Shown here in pieces: positions 6,461-7,412 of a stretch of 7,412 nucleotides of DNA (position 1 is its first letter; the number at the start of each line of letters is the position of its first letter). Both the position numbers and the translations under genes were made by a program. This DNA comes from a bacterium UBP9_UBA1432. Its GTDB lineage: Bacteria; Vulcanimicrobiota; Xenobia; Xenobiales; Xenobiaceae. Where the stretch lies: NCBI GenBank assembly GCA_002329445.1, contig DCTU01000406.1, forward strand, positions 1-7,412, in the 5' to 3' direction. Below the pieces are notes generated by a model, which saw only the letters and a program-made list of their open reading frames with translations, made no database searches and was not told the origin of the DNA.

Positions 6461-6727
6461 CTAGTCCTTCTTCTTGATGCGGCGAATCAAGAACTCCGCC
6501 GCATTTGGGAACTCCCTCCGTAAGGTACGCTCGATGAATTCTCTGGAGTCTTTGTTCTCAATCATATCGTGGCATGACAGCCAATGCGCCCAGCAAGCAG
6601 AGCACATCCAAGGCAATTCTCTACCTTTGCTGATGAAGTCAAGGGGCGACAAGTTTCGGTTTGAGCACCCCTTGCAGCGGCCCAGGAATAACGTATTCAG
6701 GAGGTCGTTCATCCGCTCGAGCGTCAT
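6461..6727 (-). CDS. Small CxxC/CxxC zinc-binding-type protein, candidate immunity protein for the Rhs tip
   Basis: 88 residues from the ATG at 6727 (a GTG at 6733 would add two). AGATGGTG upstream of the ATG gives a weak ribosome site. Seen: two cysteine pairs, CKGC (18-21) and CSAC (42-45), 20 residues apart, as in a zinc ribbon or knuckle, with a further Cys52-His53. The rest is charged and predicted helical, ending in the basic RRIKKKD. No signal peptide or membrane segment, so cytosolic. I do not recognise a family. It begins 15 bases after the stop of the Rhs tip on the same strand (9 with the GTG start) and shares its lower GC and mixed codon use, which suggests the two moved together. 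Immunity genes normally sit exactly here in Rhs loci, but the immunity role is inferred from position only. A transcription or nucleic-acid-binding role is also possible. Confidence 0.65.
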   Translation of the reverse strand: MTLERMNDLLNTLFLGRCKGCSNRNLSPLDFISKGRELPWMCSACWAHWLSCHDMIENKDSREFIERTLRREFPNAAEFLIRRIKKKD

Positions 6728-6742
6728 CCGCACACCATCTTT

Positions 6743-7297
6743 CTAATTGAGTTTCGGCGGAAAGTGTGGGAACATTGGCGTCGTGGGCCTGATAGGCCCA
6801 GACGGCCACGCGCCTTTGCGCAGGCAGTCGAAATACAACCGGGCGCACCACTTCAGACATGCCTCAAACGCCGCGTCAGTTAGTTTCCACTCGCAGGCCA
6901 AGTACCCGCAATGCAATGTGCAGGCATTGTTGAGTGCATAGCATGACCCAATCCTAAAGTATTGAAATACCTTCCCTAACCCGCCAATTTGACTTGGGCC
7001 AGGGTTGAAGGCTGGGTAAGAAGGTGGACTCTCAGGAGAGGCTGGGTATGGGAAGGGAGCCAAGCCATTTGGATCGACAAACGTTTGCGGATTGTTGTGT
7101 CCATAGGAATAGGCGTCGCTCTCGAAAGCCGGATCTCTCCTGCTGAATCGGCCCGTGTTTGAATCGTAGTACCGGTTCCGTAGATAATAGGCCCCACATT
7201 CAACATCATGGAACTGGCCAGTGTAACGCATTTGATTGTAATTAGTGCCGGCGCTCTCGACCTCCACGCCGTATTCATCATACGCATACGTCTCCAC
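6743..7297 (-). CDS. Rhs C-terminal fragment: end of RHS core plus a cysteine-rich variable tail (displaced toxin tip)
   Basis: 184 residues counted from a GTG at 7297. Seen: the RHS-repeat-associated core, with YAYDEYG (4-10), RYTGQ (24-28), YYLRNRYYDSNTGRF (37-51), RDP (54-56), AYSYGHNNP and PQTFVDPNGL (70-79), which matches the PxxxxDPxGL motif after which Rhs proteins cut off their C-terminal toxin. Next come a Pro-rich linker (81-101) and a tail with seven Cys (119, 126, 130, 135, 147, 151, 158), ending in a Pro-rich GPIRPTTPMFPHFPP stretch. A full Rhs protein has well over a thousand residues; the cage and N terminus are missing. The frame stays open to the window edge, but the 38 codons before the GTG are GC-rich and not Rhs-like. 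It may therefore be a silent orphan tip without its own start, or be weakly translated from AAAGGG five bases before the GTG. The tail matches no toxin family I know. Confidence 0.8.
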   Translation of the reverse strand: METYAYDEYGVEVESAGTNYNQMRYTGQFHDVECGAYYLRNRYYDSNTGRFSRRDPAFESDAYSYGHNNPQTFVDPNGLAPFPYPASPESPPSYPAFNPGPSQIGGLGKVFQYFRIGSCYALNNACTLHCGYLACEWKLTDAAFEACLKWCARLYFDCLRKGAWPSGPIRPTTPMFPHFPPKLN

Positions 7298-7350
7298 TTT
7301 TGCCCTTTCGGGTCTGGAGCGGGGTTGCCTCGGGTCGGCCGCCAGGCCCG

Positions 7351-7412
7351 TCAGGCCGAGCGGGCGAGTTGGTCGCAGATGTGTTCCAGTAAAGGGCGTG
7401 GGATTTCTACAG
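7351..7412 (-). CDS. Possible C-terminal end of a further minus-strand gene (partial)
   Basis: On the minus strand, in a frame different from the Rhs fragment, the window edge reads VEIPRPLLEHICDQLARSA and then TGA at 7353-7351. The 19 residues look like an amphipathic helix at a protein's end, and the DNA is GC-rich like the main chromosome. If real, the gene lies outside the window and ends 53 bases before the Rhs frame's GTG. Too little is visible for any function. Confidence 0.3.
   Translation of the reverse strand, partial: VEIPRPLLEHICDQLARSA

Noticed and set aside
4848..6464. Plus-strand frame of 538 codons overlapping the PAP2 gene
   Set aside because: Translation is Pro/Gly/Arg-rich with no membrane or motif pattern, whereas the frame at 4795-6192 has catalytic PAP2 motifs and clear membrane segments.
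6474..6746. Plus-strand 90-codon frame opposite the small CxxC gene
   Set aside because: Almost the same length as the minus-strand gene, but without cysteine pairs or any context. The minus strand has the CxxC/CxxC pattern and continues the strand of the Rhs tip.
7303..7314. GCCCTTTCGGGT as a terminator before the Rhs fragment
   Set aside because: The stem is about three to four pairs, and the T-run lies on the wrong side for plus-strand transcription, with no U-run for the minus strand.
1..7412. tRNA, rRNA, CRISPR array, or complete insertion sequence
   Set aside because: I saw no cloverleaf, no rRNA-like stretch, no regularly spaced direct repeats, and no transposase gene with terminal inverted repeats.

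Overview
This is a GC-rich bacterial window (about 70% G+C by eye up to roughly position 6,440). It carries six ordinary chromosomal genes followed by a short, clearly lower-GC stretch (about 50% by eye, roughly 6,450-7,300) that contains a displaced Rhs tip. Codon use is strongly G/C-ending in the first part and mixed in the last. The mix of a soluble receiver-kinase hybrid, a stand-alone receiver, an Aur1-like PAP2 membrane enzyme and an Rhs fragment suits a GC-rich Gram-negative lineage with many signalling genes (Myxococcota, Acidobacteriota or similar). The sequence alone does not fix the phylum.

Layout. 9-1142 (+) proB and 1192-2445 (+) proA are consecutive enzymes of proline biosynthesis, almost certainly one operon. 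Facing them (-), with only 12 bases between, is a two-gene unit: a soluble REC-HisKA-HATPase hybrid kinase (3042-4292) whose stop overlaps the start of a zinc-ribbon, single-TM protein (2458-3045) in an ATGA junction. From the same 110-base divergent spacer, a 127-residue single-domain response regulator (4403-4786, +) is read the other way. It is followed 8 bases later by a polytopic PAP2/Aur1-type membrane enzyme (4795-6192, +). The kinase and regulator are obvious candidates for partners.

6193-6460 has no gene I can support but holds three good hairpins, one followed by TTTT. After it come two minus-strand genes in low-GC DNA: an Rhs C-terminal piece (6743-7297), consisting of the end of the Rhs core, a PxxxxDPxGL cleavage motif and a cysteine-rich tail of about 105 residues, and immediately downstream an 88-residue CxxC/CxxC protein (6461-6727) in the position expected of an immunity gene. 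The window then returns to GC-rich DNA, with what may be the last 19 codons of another minus-strand gene (7351-7412).

The most interesting part is the Rhs tail and its neighbour. The tail has seven cysteines in a nearly mirror-symmetric spacing on two predicted helices and matches no toxin family I recognise. It may be an undescribed polymorphic-toxin tip with its immunity protein, stranded without the rest of the Rhs cage.
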